Notes under the pieces: generated by a model
Seen by the model: only the letters and a program-made list of their open reading frames with translations
Database searches by the model: none
What the model was told of the DNA's origin: nothing
From: Cellvibrionaceae bacterium 1162T.S.0a.05
GTDB taxonomy: Bacteria > Pseudomonadota > Gammaproteobacteria > Pseudomonadales > Cellvibrionaceae
DNA length: 64,000 bases
NCBI GenBank assembly: GCA_000964245.1
Contig: LANB01000001.1
Coordinates: 2,570,392 to 2,634,391 of the forward strand
Reading direction: 5' to 3'
Made by a program: the position numbers and the translations under genes
Part shown: positions 39,959-49,649 of the stretch, piece by piece
Layout of the letters: every line of letters begins with the position of its first letter
Numbering within the stretch: the stretch's first letter is position 1

Positions 39959-42406
39959 ATGAGCGCAGAACTACATCCCCCCAGGCTGGGCAATCTCCAA
40001 CAAGATATTGAGGAAGACCTCAGTTGGCACTTCAATTACACACTGGGTCGCTTTGGCAAAAATGAAGTCCAAAGTTTTATGCGCCAAGCTCTGAGTTACA
40101 CAGTACGCGACAGGTTGATGCAATGCTGGCGAGAAACTCGGGAAGCGCGATTTCACAACCGTGAAAAACATGTTTATTACCTATCACTCGAGTTTTTGTT
40201 GGGCCGTAGCTTGAATAACGCGATTCTTAATCTGGACATGGAAGAGTCAGTCGCAAATGCGGTAATGGCTTTTGGCTGCAAGCTTGAGGAGGTGGAAAGC
40301 CAGGAAAAGGATGCAGGCTTGGGCAATGGAGGCTTGGGAAGATTGGCCGCCTGTTTTATGGATAGCTGTGCAACCCTCGGTTTACCTGTAATGGGTTATG
40401 GAATTCGCTATGAATACGGAATGTTTCACCAAAGTATCAGTGAGGGTCATCAGGTTGAACAACCCGATCACTGGTTGCGACAGGGAAACCCTTGGGAGAT
40501 AGAGCGTTCTGACCATGTTCGTCGCGTCAAGTTTTACGGTAAATCCGAGTTTTACCATAACGATGCAGGGAAATTGTGCGCACGTTGGGTGGAGAGTCAG
40601 GATGTTCTTGCGATTCCTTACGATATGCCAATACCCGGCTATAAAAACAATACCGTTAACACCCTGCGATTATGGAAATCGGAAGCCACAGAAGAATTTA
40701 ATCTTGCAGAGTTTAATGCGGGTGATTATGCAGATGCCGTTGCCGGCAAAAACCTTGCTGAACAAATAACCATGGTGCTTTACCCCAATGATGCCAGTGA
40801 AAATGGAAAGGAATTACGGTTGCGACAGCAATATTTCCTTGCTTCGGCAAGCCTGCAGGATGTGGTAGCGGGTTGGGTAAAACATCGCGGCGAAAATTTC
40901 AGTGATTTTTCCAATAGCAATTGTTTTCAATTAAATGATACACACCCCACGCTAGCGGTGGCAGAGCTAATGCGTTTGTTTCTGGATGAACACCAGTTGG
41001 AATGGAATGAAGCCTGGGAAATTACGTGTAACACCATGGCGTACACCAACCATACCTTGTTACCGGAAGCCCTCGAGAAATGGCCAGTGCGTCTAATCAA
41101 GATTATGTTGCCTCGTTTAATGGAAATCATTTATGAAATTAATGCGCGGTTTATGGCTGTTGTTGCTCACCGTTGGCCGGGTGATACTGAACGTCAAAAA
41201 CGCATGTCGATCATAGAGGAAGGTGATGAGCCGATGGTGCGTATGGCTTATCTGGGAATTGTCGGCAGTTTTTCAGTGAATGGTGTCGCGGCCTTGCACT
41301 CGCGCTTGTTAACGAGTGGTCTGTTCAAGGATTTCTATGAACTGTGGCCACAAAAATTTAACAACAAAACCAATGGCGTTACGCCGCGGCGATGGTTGGC
41401 ACACTGCAATCGCAAACTGAGTGCGTTGCTCACGGAGAGTATTGGCAATGACTGGATCACAGACTTTTCACAAATCGAGAAGCTCAAAACCTTTGTCGAT
41501 GATGAATCTTTTTGCGAGAAATGGCGCGATGTAAAGAGGGCGAATAAGCAGCGCCTGGCAGGGCTGGTAAAAGAAAAATGTGGAATTGATTTTCCCAGTG
41601 AATGGATGTTCGACGTCCAGGTAAAAAGGATTCATGAATACAAGCGTCAACTTTTAAATGTACTTCATGTTATCCATCTTTACGACAAAATTACTCGTGG
41701 AGAGGAGCAGGATGTACAACCGCGCTGTGTGCTGCTGGGCGGCAAGGCGGCGCCCGGCTACGTGCTGGCCAAACGTTTGATCAAGTTGGTTAACAACGTT
41801 GCGCAGGTTGTGAATTCAGATGAAAAAGCCAGCCAATATTTAAAACTGGTCTTTTTCCCAAATTATCGTGTGAGCTCCATGGAGGTGATTTGCCCCGGCA
41901 CCGATCTATCCGAACAGATTTCGACTGCGGGTAAGGAGGCATCCGGTACCGGTAATATGAAGTTCATGATGAACGGTGCAGTGACAATTGGTACCTATGA
42001 TGGCGCCAATATTGAAATTCTTGATGCAGTCGGCGAGGAAAACTTTTTCCTTTTCGGTTTGAAAGTGGAAGAGTTGGCAGATTACCGGGCACGCAATGAC
42101 CCGAATCAAATCATTGCTGAAGATGAAGATTTAAATAGAGTGATGAAGCTTCTTGAATGCGGTCATTTCAGTTTGTTCGAGCCGGGCTTGTTTGATCCTA
42201 TTATTCAAAGTATTCGTAATCCCAATGACCCCTGGATGACCGCAGCTGATTTTAGATCTTATCTTGAAGCTCAAAAGCGTGCAGCTTTGTGTTATAAAGA
42301 TCAGTCAGCGTGGACAAAAATGAGTATACTTAACACGGCAGCCAGTGGGAGTTTTTCCAGTGATCGGACAATTAGCGAGTACGCCAGCGAAATATGGAAA
42401 ATATAA
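39959..42406 (+). CDS. glgP: Glycogen/maltodextrin phosphorylase
   Basis: An 815-residue GT35 phosphorylase that releases glucose-1-phosphate from alpha-1,4 glucan ends. Signatures are EKDAGLGNGGLGRLAACFMD, GYGIRYEYGMFHQ, and the pyridoxal phosphate block EASGTGNMKFMMNGAVTIGT, whose Lys holds the cofactor. No allosteric N-terminal extension of the animal type is apparent. GAGGAGA precedes the ATG, 45 bp after glgX. The name glgP is preferred over malP because of the operon, but substrate preference cannot be told from sequence. Confidence 0.95.
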   Translation: MSAELHPPRLGNLQQDIEEDLSWHFNYTLGRFGKNEVQSFMRQALSYTVRDRLMQCWRETREARFHNREKHVYYLSLEFLLGRSLNNAILNLDMEESVANAVMAFGCKLEEVESQEKDAGLGNGGLGRLAACFMDSCATLGLPVMGYGIRYEYGMFHQSISEGHQVEQPDHWLRQGNPWEIERSDHVRRVKFYGKSEFYHNDAGKLCARWVESQDVLAIPYDMPIPGYKNNTVNTLRLWKSEATEEFNLAEFNAGDYADAVAGKNLAEQITMVLYPNDASENGKELRLRQQYFLASASLQDVVAGWVKHRGENFSDFSNSNCFQLNDTHPTLAVAELMRLFLDEHQLEWNEAWEITCNTMAYTNHTLLPEALEKWPVRLIKIMLPRLMEIIYEINARFMAVVAHRWPGDTERQKRMSIIEEGDEPMVRMAYLGIVGSFSVNGVAALHSRLLTSGLFKDFYELWPQKFNNKTNGVTPRRWLAHCNRKLSALLTESIGNDWITDFSQIEKLKTFVDDESFCEKWRDVKRANKQRLAGLVKEKCGIDFPSEWMFDVQVKRIHEYKRQLLNVLHVIHLYDKITRGEEQDVQPRCVLLGGKAAPGYVLAKRLIKLVNNVAQVVNSDEKASQYLKLVFFPNYRVSSMEVICPGTDLSEQISTAGKEASGTGNMKFMMNGAVTIGTYDGANIEILDAVGEENFFLFGLKVEELADYRARNDPNQIIAEDEDLNRVMKLLECGHFSLFEPGLFDPIIQSIRNPNDPWMTAADFRSYLEAQKRAALCYKDQSAWTKMSILNTAASGSFSSDRTISEYASEIWKI

Positions 42407-42523
42407 GTTTGATGGTTGTGGGTCGATAGTGTAAACCCGAAATATTCAGCCGACAGACAGATATTCAATACAAGCAGAAAAAAGCAGTATAAACAAAAAT
42501 CTCAAATCGCTAATTTGATTTTC

Positions 42524-42552
42524 TTGTTAATAAAGAATTAAAAAAATATAAG
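42524..42552 (+). promoter_or_regulatory. Candidate internal promoter for glgC
   Basis: TTGTTA at 42524-42529 and TATAAG at 42547-42552 with a 17-bp spacer, inside the 216-bp glgP-glgC gap. The surrounding DNA is very A/T-rich. An 11-base direct repeat CAATACAAGCA flanks the region at 42466-42476 and 42598-42608. This could let the synthesis genes glgC-glgA be expressed apart from the rest. Confidence 0.45.
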
Positions 42553-42622
42553 TGACGTTCAAACTGCAATGACCGTCATGCAAAAGTTCCAGAGATCCAA
42601 TACAAGCAAGTAGGAGAACCTT

Positions 42623-43909
42623 ATGCTCGATCCCAATTCCCGTTACGTTAGCCGTCTGACTCGCGATACTATGGCATTAATTCTCGCAGGCGGACGTGGC
42701 AGTCGTTTGCATGAATTAACGGATTGGCGAGCGAAGCCGGCGCTGCATTTTGGTGGTAAGTTCCGGATTGTCGATTTCCCACTTTCTAATTGCGTAAACT
42801 CCGGGATTCGTCGAATTGGCGTACTGACCCAGTACAAGGCGCACTCTCTTATCCGCCACCTGATTCGCGGTTGGAGCCATTTCAAAAAAGAACACGGAGA
42901 ATATGTTGAAATTCTGCCTGCTTCACAGCGCTATTCTCCCAACTGGTATCAGGGTACCGCAGATGCAATTTACCAAAACCTCGACATTATTCAGGCCGAA
43001 GCACCCAAATATGTGATGGTTCTCTCCGGTGATCATGTTTACCAAATGGACTACGGTTCAATGTTGGCTTATCACGTAGAGAACGGCGCAGATTTAACGG
43101 TGAGTTGTATCGAAGTGCCTATTCAGGAAGCTGCTGGCGCCTTTGGCGTGATGACTGTTGATGACAATAATCGTATTGTCCGTTTTGATGAAAAACCAAA
43201 GAACCCGACAGAGCTTTCTGATCAACCCGGTTACACACTGGCGTCGATGGGTAATTATATATTTAACCGGGAATATTTATTTGAGCAATTACGGAAGGAT
43301 GCAGATAATCCAGATTCAGAAAATGATTTTGGTAAAAATATAATTCCTTCGATTATTGAAAAAGACAATGTCCTTGCCTATCGTTTTCGCGATCACGAAA
43401 CAGGCGTTGCTTCTTACTGGCGAGATGTTGGAACCCTGGATTCTTTTTGGGAGGCCAATATGGAATTGGTTTCACCCGATCCGGCGCTTAACCTTTACAA
43501 TCATGATTGGCCGATCTGGACTTATCAAACGCAGTTGCCGCCCGCAAAATTTGTATTCAACGACGATGGTCGACGTGGCCATGCTGTCGATTCCATGGTG
43601 AGTGGCGGCTGTATTGTCTCCGGTGGCAGCGTACAACAAAGCTTATTGTTTTCCGATGTGCACGTACATTCTTACACCGATATTCAGGAATCCGTTATTC
43701 TTCCGAGTGTGGAAATACATCGAAATGCAAAAATAAAGCGCGCGATCATTGATGCTTCCTGCGTGATTCCGGATGGCATGGTTATTGGTTATGATCATGA
43801 ACATGATCGTGCCAGAGGTTTTAGAGTCACGCCCAAAGGCGTTGTGGTTGTGACCCGGGAAATGCTTGGGCAAAAACCAGGTATTAAACCCGATGTTAGT
43901 GAAACCTGA
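42623..43909 (+). CDS. glgC: Glucose-1-phosphate adenylyltransferase
   Basis: A 428-residue ADP-glucose pyrophosphorylase, the committed and usually regulated step of bacterial glycogen synthesis. The N-terminal nucleotidyl transferase domain shows [20 protein letters not shown] and [20 protein letters not shown]; the glucose-1-phosphate region shows [20 protein letters not shown]. The C-terminal part is a left-handed beta-helix (about 300-410). E. coli GlgC is 431 residues and activated by fructose-1,6-bisphosphate; similar control is likely but not shown. AGGAGAACC is a strong ribosome site. Confidence 0.97.
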   Translation: MLDPNSRYVSRLTRDTMALILAGGRGSRLHELTDWRAKPALHFGGKFRIVDFPLSNCVNSGIRRIGVLTQYKAHSLIRHLIRGWSHFKKEHGEYVEILPASQRYSPNWYQGTADAIYQNLDIIQAEAPKYVMVLSGDHVYQMDYGSMLAYHVENGADLTVSCIEVPIQEAAGAFGVMTVDDNNRIVRFDEKPKNPTELSDQPGYTLASMGNYIFNREYLFEQLRKDADNPDSENDFGKNIIPSIIEKDNVLAYRFRDHETGVASYWRDVGTLDSFWEANMELVSPDPALNLYNHDWPIWTYQTQLPPAKFVFNDDGRRGHAVDSMVSGGCIVSGGSVQQSLLFSDVHVHSYTDIQESVILPSVEIHRNAKIKRAIIDASCVIPDGMVIGYDHEHDRARGFRVTPKGVVVVTREMLGQKPGIKPDVSET

Positions 43910-43946
43910 TTAAATTATTGTTCGACGAAAAAAACTAAAAACAACA

Positions 43947-45500
43947 ATGACTTCGAAAAAAATTCTTATGCTGGCAGCTGAAAATGATATGTTGCCAGGC
44001 GCGAAAGTAGGTGGTGTCGGTGATGTCATTCGTGATTTGCCTTCAGCGTTGGTCAAGGAAGGGTGTGAAGTTTCAGTCATACTGCCCAGCTACGGGTTTT
44101 TAGCACGTCTGCCCGGCCTACTGGAAATCGCAAAACTTGAACTCCATTTCTCCGGTTTTCCTCAGCAGTTGACGCTTTACAAACTCGAAGAAACTGTTGA
44201 CGGTGTAGAAAACTACATCATTCATAGTGAGTTATTTGCGCCTCACGGAGAGCAGGTTTATTGCAATGATCCTGACTGGCGGCCCTTTGCCAGTGACGCG
44301 ACGAAATTTGCATTTTATTGTCAGGCCGTTGCGCAGAGTCTACTGAAAGGCTTGCTGCCTTTGCCGGATGTGGTCCACCTTCACGATTGGCATACTGCAT
44401 TTTTTCTTGTGCTGCGCGAATACAATGAGATCTATCGTGATCTGAAAGCAATCCCTTGCGTGTATACGATTCACAATTTAGCAATGCAAGGCGTTCGTCC
44501 TTTTAAAAACGACGACAGTGCACTCGAAACCTGGTATCCAGATCTCTCTTACGACGGTGTTGTCCTTGCAGACCCCACATTCCCGGAATGTTTTAATCCG
44601 ATGCGGGCGGCAATTTTATTGGCGGATAAGGTCAATACTGTTTCCCCAGGTTATGCGCAAGAAATTCAGCAGCGTAGTCAACACGAGTTGGGCATTTACG
44701 GTGGCGAAGGCCTGGAAAATGAATTGCAAACACGCGCTCAAGCAGGAGAACTTTTCGGCATTTTAAATGGCTGTGTATACGACAGGAAAAATTCAATCAA
44801 AAAACCCGGTAAAGCAGAGTTAGTTGATTTAGCCCATCTGTGTTTACAGCAGTGGGCGGGTCAACAAAGGCAATTGCTTTCAGCGCACTGGATTGCAGAT
44901 TACGCGCTGGATGAATTAAAACGCTCGCGAAAAACACGTTTTACGGTGACCTCTGTAGGGCGAATTACCGATCAGAAAGCGCTTCTTCTGCAACATTCGC
45001 TCGCAAATGGCAAACGTGTTCTCGAACAGGTTCTTGAAAACCTTGGAGACAAAGGGTTGTTTATTCTGTTGGGTAGTGGCGATGAAAAACTGGAAAATTT
45101 CTTTACACGCTGTAGTGGTCGATATCGTAATTTTATCTTTCTGAATGGTTATTCAGACGCTTTGTCGAAGTTGATTTATCACTACGGTGATCTGTTTTTG
45201 ATGCCGAGTTCATTTGAGCCTTGTGGTATTAGCCAGATGCTGGCCATGCGTGCAGGCCAACCCTGTTTGGTTAATGCGGTAGGGGGCTTGCGCGATACCG
45301 TTGAGCACGGTGAAACGGGGTTTGTATTCAGTGGTGAAAACCTTGATACCCAGGCGCAGGCGCTCGTCGACGGTCTGCAGGAAGCGAAGAACCTTTGGGA
45401 AAGCCAGCCTGAAAGCTGGAGTGGTATTCGCCACCGAGCAGCGCAAAAAAGATTTAGTTGGAAGGTAGCCGCGAAAACCTACCTCGAAAAAATGTACTAG
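43947..45500 (+). CDS. glgA: Glycogen synthase (GT5, ADP-glucose)
   Basis: A 517-residue GT5 enzyme that extends glucan chains from ADP-glucose. The N-terminal ADP-glucose site is KVGGVGDVIRDLPSAL (KxGG motif), followed by VHLHDWHTAFF and CVYTIHNLAMQG. The C-terminal domain has TSVGRITDQKALLL and the E-X7-E block PSSFEPCGISQMLAMRAGQP. The N-terminal KILMLAAENDMLPGAK differs from the E. coli start but keeps the fold. It follows glgC by 37 bp with only a weak ribosome site, and a GAF-domain gene follows. Confidence 0.94.
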   Translation: MTSKKILMLAAENDMLPGAKVGGVGDVIRDLPSALVKEGCEVSVILPSYGFLARLPGLLEIAKLELHFSGFPQQLTLYKLEETVDGVENYIIHSELFAPHGEQVYCNDPDWRPFASDATKFAFYCQAVAQSLLKGLLPLPDVVHLHDWHTAFFLVLREYNEIYRDLKAIPCVYTIHNLAMQGVRPFKNDDSALETWYPDLSYDGVVLADPTFPECFNPMRAAILLADKVNTVSPGYAQEIQQRSQHELGIYGGEGLENELQTRAQAGELFGILNGCVYDRKNSIKKPGKAELVDLAHLCLQQWAGQQRQLLSAHWIADYALDELKRSRKTRFTVTSVGRITDQKALLLQHSLANGKRVLEQVLENLGDKGLFILLGSGDEKLENFFTRCSGRYRNFIFLNGYSDALSKLIYHYGDLFLMPSSFEPCGISQMLAMRAGQPCLVNAVGGLRDTVEHGETGFVFSGENLDTQAQALVDGLQEAKNLWESQPESWSGIRHRAAQKRFSWKVAAKTYLEKMY

Positions 45501-45552
45501 TCTTATAAGAAGTGGAAGCCCGGATAGCTGAAATACTAGAGGTAGAGCTTCT

Positions 45553-46041
45553 TTGGATACGGTTGAAAAACTCAATTTAACCCTCAACAACCCAAGGTAC
45601 ACACGCACAGAGATGTTGCGTAAAGTGTGCCAGTGCACAGCTGAGCTTATTCCGTCAGCAAATCTTATCAGTATTTGGCACTTCGATAATTACAAACAGG
45701 CGGTTGTAAGCTTGATCAATTACGATGTCAGCGAGGGTAGTTGGCAGCAAGGTCTGGAGCTAGCAAAGGCCGATTATCCAGAGTACTTCCGCAATTTGTT
45801 CGAGAAGGACGTGATAGTCGCCTCTGATGCGCGTTCCCACCCGGCGACAAGAGGGTTTTCTGAACAATATTTCAAGCCAAACGACATTTACAGCCTGCTC
45901 GATTTTATTCTTCACAAGGATTTTACGCCCTCAGGCGTCATCTGTTGTGAGAGTAAAGGGGCCAGGGTGGAGTGGAGCCCACAGGATATCGACCATATCC
46001 GCATGGTGGCCACAATGATTTCTTTCTTCTTCGATGTTTGA
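45553..46041 (+). CDS. GAF-domain protein at the end of the glycogen operon
   Basis: A 162-residue protein almost entirely made of one GAF domain: TRTEMLRKVCQCTAELIPSA at the start, then SLINYDVSEG, a central VIVASDARSHPATRGFSE, and the closing GVICCESKGARVEWSPQDID followed by a hydrophobic helix. GAF domains bind small ligands or partner proteins. There is no kinase, cyclase or DNA-binding part, so it may be a free-standing sensor. It starts at TTG 45553 with GAGG upstream; an ATG at 45613 would cut the first helix. It is 52 bp after glgA on the same strand, so it may link glycogen synthesis to a metabolic signal; this is inference. Confidence 0.8.
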   Translation: MDTVEKLNLTLNNPRYTRTEMLRKVCQCTAELIPSANLISIWHFDNYKQAVVSLINYDVSEGSWQQGLELAKADYPEYFRNLFEKDVIVASDARSHPATRGFSEQYFKPNDIYSLLDFILHKDFTPSGVICCESKGARVEWSPQDIDHIRMVATMISFFFDV

Positions 46042-46158
46042 GTCTCTTTCCCGTCTCGCTTTAAATTAGCCTGGCTCGCCCTCCCTCTTAATCACTGAAT
46101 AAGCGGTGTTTGGTCACCGAAATCATTCAAATCACTTTGCCTTCAACAAAATTTTTCT

Positions 46159-46213
46159 TGTAACCGGTTACACAATGGGATACGCTCGTCGTTCGCAGTT
46201 GTAACCGGTTACA
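46159..46213. promoter_or_regulatory. Twin palindromic operators, probably for a LacI-type repressor
   Basis: Two exact copies of the perfect 14-bp palindrome TGTAACCGGTTACA, at 46159-46172 and 46200-46213; identity extends to 16 bp (TTG... to ...CAC). Centres are 41 bp apart, close to four helical turns, so two repressor dimers could sit on one face of the DNA. The central CG with symmetric arms is typical of LacI-family operators. No LacI gene is in the window. Confidence 0.75.
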
Positions 46214-46229
46214 CCGCTTCACATATAAA
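46199..46229 (+). promoter_or_regulatory. Candidate mannanase promoter overlapped by operator
   Basis: TTGTAA at 46199-46204 and TATAAA at 46224-46229 give a 19-bp spacer, slightly long. The -35 lies inside the second palindrome, so a bound repressor would block polymerase. Confidence 0.4.
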
Positions 46230-46363
46230 AATAAGCACAACCGGGTTTACCAGCTTAAAACTCCCTGCGTGAGCAGCCCCATACAAAACACGAAGCCGCA
46301 ACATCAAGCCTGATGTGCAAGGGGGCTGTACCAGCAGAGTCAACCAGGACCAACGAGGTAACT

Positions 46364-49300
46364 ATGAGACCAATAATACTCAAACCCCTAAAAATGCTTG
46401 CTGTCCTTGCGTTTATTGCAGCGACGACAACGGCTTGTGTCGAGGAGGCCGAGCTTAATACAGATTCCGCTGAGTACACCCCGGAAACCCGCAAGGTGGA
46501 TGTCATCGCGGGTGAGGGTGGAGAATTTACACCCGGTAACCCCGTCAGTGTGCAAGGGCGTTTGGTTGGGTCGGCCGTCAATGGCGAAAGTATTATTTGG
46601 GAGCAAACTGCGGGGGCCCCGGTTGAAGCAGAAGATTGGACGGCCTCGCCCCTGGTCTTTATCGCGCCGGAAGTCGAAGGCATAGAAAACCTGACCTTTA
46701 CCATTACCGGTCTCGATGCCAACGGCAATGTCTTGCAGCGTGACGTGGAAGACGAAGAGGGCAATATGACAACAGAGCCTATGATGGCCACTGTATCGAT
46801 TACGATTTTTGACCCCGCAAGTCTGATCACATTTGAGGTTGAGGACACCAGCGTCGCAACGCTGGACGGCGTTGCGCTGACAAGTGAAGGGCAGGACCAA
46901 TTTATTTCGGGTGCGGTCGGTTCGCACACGCGAGACTTTACGCCGGGGAACAGCGCGTTGTTTACGCTCGACACCGCTGCGCTGGAAAGAGTGGGAGCAG
47001 GTTATTACACCCTATACGCACGCTATGCGATTCCAGCGAGCGGCTATGGTTCAAAAGGTACCGTTGTTACTGTTAACGGCGTTCCTTACGAATTTATGGT
47101 TCCAGCAACGGGCTCCTGGGACAACTATCGAGTAGGCATCGTGTCCTTCGCCGAAGGTGTGAACACGATCGAAATTGGTGGCGGTTGGAACTATTACCGC
47201 CTGGATAGTATTTCTTTTATACCCGCTGCACCTCCCGCGGCACCTCTTCCTGTCAGCCCAGCTCTCGTCAACGAAGCACCGATTCCCGAAGCAACTGCCC
47301 TGATGGAATTTCTGACGCAAAACTACGGCTTGGCAACTCTCAGCGGGCAGACAGAATTCATGAATTACGGTGCAGACGAAACCGGTTTGCGTGAGTTCGA
47401 CAAAATTGTGAGTGCAACCGGTGGCGATGCGCCCGCGATTGTTGCGTTCGACTTTATGGACTATTCCGCTTCGCGTGTGGACTGTGGTGCAGACCCCGGG
47501 ACCTTGTCCGAGGATATGATCGCTGCGCATCAATCGCAAAATGTCATTCTGTCTGCACTTTGGCATTGGAATGCGCCCATGCACCTTGTGGATGACAGTT
47601 GTTCCAGTTCTACATCTGGCGAAGCCTGGTGGCATGGTTTTTATAGCACGGCCACAACCTTTGATCTTGCAGCGGCGCTGGCTGATGAAAGCAGCGATGA
47701 ATACGCGTCCTTAATCGCAGATATTGATGCAATCGCTGCGGAGCTACAGAAATTTGAAGACGCGGGCATCCCTATATTGTGGCGACCCTTGCACGAGGCA
47801 GAAGGTGCCTGGTTCTGGTGGGGTAACGCCGGGGCGGACGCATTGAAATCCTTGTGGATATTGATGTTTGAACGCCTGAGCGAATTTCATGATCTTGATA
47901 ATTTAATCTGGATATTTACACATGCAGGTGATCTGGATACAGCCTGGTATCCGGGTGATGCCTATGTCGATATCGTGGGTTACGACGGCTATGACGCAAA
48001 CAATCGAGACAATCCTTTCCTCAGTCAATACAGCACCTTAAAAAATCGTTTTAACGGCAAAAAACTGGTGGCGCTTACAGAAACCGGCACTATTCCAAAT
48101 GTTGAAAACATGCATGCGTCGGAAGCCTGGTGGTCGTTCTTCATTACCTGGAATTCCGGTGGCGACTACGGACCGGATGGTCAGACTGAAGCCAACATTG
48201 CGGCATCGTACGCATTTGAGGGTGTGCTTAATCTCGCCGATATTCCCGGTGGCCGAATTAAATATGCACCAGGTGTTTACGAAAATTTTGAAATTGCGTT
48301 CGATCCCTGGCACGCACAAGTGAACTGGGCAACCGTTGAAGGAACACTGGTTTCCGATACGTGGTCGACAGCGGGTTTGCACGCACTTTCCATTGTTCGC
48401 GACCTTTCCGCAGAAACCGAACCGACCAGTGTTGTTTTTCAGGCGTACCCCGAAGGCGGCATTGATGTCAGCGAAGTGAACACACTTACCTTGAGTGCCA
48501 ATATTGCGAATGCGGGAATTAACAGCACCGCAAAACTATTTATTAAGCATGGCGATGATTGGCTTTGGGTTGATGGCGGCGCGCAAGCGGGTGTGGGTGG
48601 TGTTGAGCTCAGCCTGGATGTGAGCGAATACGATTGGCTCGCAGGTTTGGGTGTGCAGTTCGAAGGCTTCGATGCAGCGTCGGCAGCAGCTGAATTTTAT
48701 ATCGACAAAATTATGTTGGACGGCAGTCTGCTTTACGATTTTGAACCGGCAACCGGAGACTGGGGCAGCCAGATCAATTGGGCTAACACTTACGGGCAAA
48801 GTATTTCATCTGCGTGGTCAACCGAGGGCGCTCGCGCACTCTCGTTTACGCGCGATTTAAGTGCCGTAGGGGGCGATGAGCCCACGGGTGTTGTGTTCCA
48901 GATTTATCCCGCAGATGGGTTTGATGTAAGTGACATTTCTACACTCACGCTTGATGTCAATGCACTGGATGCCGGTGCAGCCGCCACAGGAAAATTATTT
49001 ATCAAACACGGGGACGATTGGTTGTGGGTGGATTCCGGTGCGGTTGCCGCCGTCGGTGGAACAACATTGAGTATCGATGTTAGCGCTTACGATTGGCTCG
49101 CGGGCTTTGGTGTGCAATTTGAAAATTTCGACAGCATGGCAACAGCGGCCGCGTTCTATCTCGACAACATTCGTTTTGATGATGTGCTCTATGAGGGATT
49201 CGAAGGAACCGGTGCATGGGATTTTCAAGTGAACTGGAGCAGTGTACCCGGCGCGCAGCTTTCAAATGCCTGGACCGTTGATGGCAATTTCTCGCTGGCG

Positions 49301-49615
49301 GGCAGCGCACAACTTGTCGACGGCGATAACGACATCATTCTGCAAACCTATCCCGAAGGCGGAATTCTGCTCGATGGCGTGAGCAGTCTTGCAGTCAGCG
49401 CTTATGGTGAAGCCGCCAATGTCATGTTGTGGGCCAAGGACAAGGACGGTACCTGGCGTGACGGTGGCGCGGTCGCCATGGCTGACGACGGTGTCGTTCT
49501 CACACTCGATATTAGTGACCTCGATGAACTCCAGGGCTTTGGTGTGCGCTTTATGGACCCGACCAACACAACCACACCTTCATCGTTTTTTATCGATGCT
49601 ATCAGCTTTGAATAA
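46364..49615 (+). CDS. Modular GH26 beta-mannanase lipoprotein
   Basis: A 1083-residue predicted lipoprotein (signal ending TTAC, Cys25) that would cut beta-1,4-mannan at the cell surface. Order of parts: an Ig/PKD-like domain (about 35-145), a CBM35-like module (about 150-290, with GYYTLYARYA and WNYYRLDSISF), the GH26 barrel (about 295-625), and three related beta-sandwich modules starting near 638, 792 and 945. The acid/base Glu478 lies in WRPLHEAEGAWFWWG and the nucleophile Glu573 in VALTETGTIP. Each C-terminal repeat has a Q-[VI]-NW opening and an FIKHGDDWLWVD-type core, and they look like carbohydrate-binding modules, perhaps CBM27- or CBM11-like. ATG 46364 is chosen over an upstream GTG. 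The TonB receptor downstream would import the released oligosaccharides. Confidence 0.9.
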   Translation: MRPIILKPLKMLAVLAFIAATTTACVEEAELNTDSAEYTPETRKVDVIAGEGGEFTPGNPVSVQGRLVGSAVNGESIIWEQTAGAPVEAEDWTASPLVFIAPEVEGIENLTFTITGLDANGNVLQRDVEDEEGNMTTEPMMATVSITIFDPASLITFEVEDTSVATLDGVALTSEGQDQFISGAVGSHTRDFTPGNSALFTLDTAALERVGAGYYTLYARYAIPASGYGSKGTVVTVNGVPYEFMVPATGSWDNYRVGIVSFAEGVNTIEIGGGWNYYRLDSISFIPAAPPAAPLPVSPALVNEAPIPEATALMEFLTQNYGLATLSGQTEFMNYGADETGLREFDKIVSATGGDAPAIVAFDFMDYSASRVDCGADPGTLSEDMIAAHQSQNVILSALWHWNAPMHLVDDSCSSSTSGEAWWHGFYSTATTFDLAAALADESSDEYASLIADIDAIAAELQKFEDAGIPILWRPLHEAEGAWFWWGNAGADALKSLWILMFERLSEFHDLDNLIWIFTHAGDLDTAWYPGDAYVDIVGYDGYDANNRDNPFLSQYSTLKNRFNGKKLVALTETGTIPNVENMHASEAWWSFFITWNSGGDYGPDGQTEANIAASYAFEGVLNLADIPGGRIKYAPGVYENFEIAFDPWHAQVNWATVEGTLVSDTWSTAGLHALSIVRDLSAETEPTSVVFQAYPEGGIDVSEVNTLTLSANIANAGINSTAKLFIKHGDDWLWVDGGAQAGVGGVELSLDVSEYDWLAGLGVQFEGFDAASAAAEFYIDKIMLDGSLLYDFEPATGDWGSQINWANTYGQSISSAWSTEGARALSFTRDLSAVGGDEPTGVVFQIYPADGFDVSDISTLTLDVNALDAGAAATGKLFIKHGDDWLWVDSGAVAAVGGTTLSIDVSAYDWLAGFGVQFENFDSMATAAAFYLDNIRFDDVLYEGFEGTGAWDFQVNWSSVPGAQLSNAWTVDGNFSLAGSAQLVDGDNDIILQTYPEGGILLDGVSSLAVSAYGEAANVMLWAKDKDGTWRDGGAVAMADDGVVLTLDISDLDELQGFGVRFMDPTNTTTPSSFFIDAISFE

Positions 49616-49649
49616 AGCTCTGTTGGAAAACAGCTGAAAGCACATTGAC

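Larger units (their letters stand above)
46042..46363. promoter_or_regulatory. Control region before the mannanase gene
   Basis: A 322-bp gene-free stretch. It holds the twin palindromes at 46159-46213 and a candidate promoter at 46199-46229 (listed separately), followed by about 134 bp of untranslated leader. No terminator for the glycogen operon was recognised at its left end. GAGGTAAC precedes the mannanase ATG at 46364. Confidence 0.6.

Noticed and set aside
46255-46974. A 239-codon minus-strand frame opposite the mannanase N-terminus
   Set aside because: Low-complexity Ser/Thr/Val translation antisense to the real gene, and it would run through the operator region.
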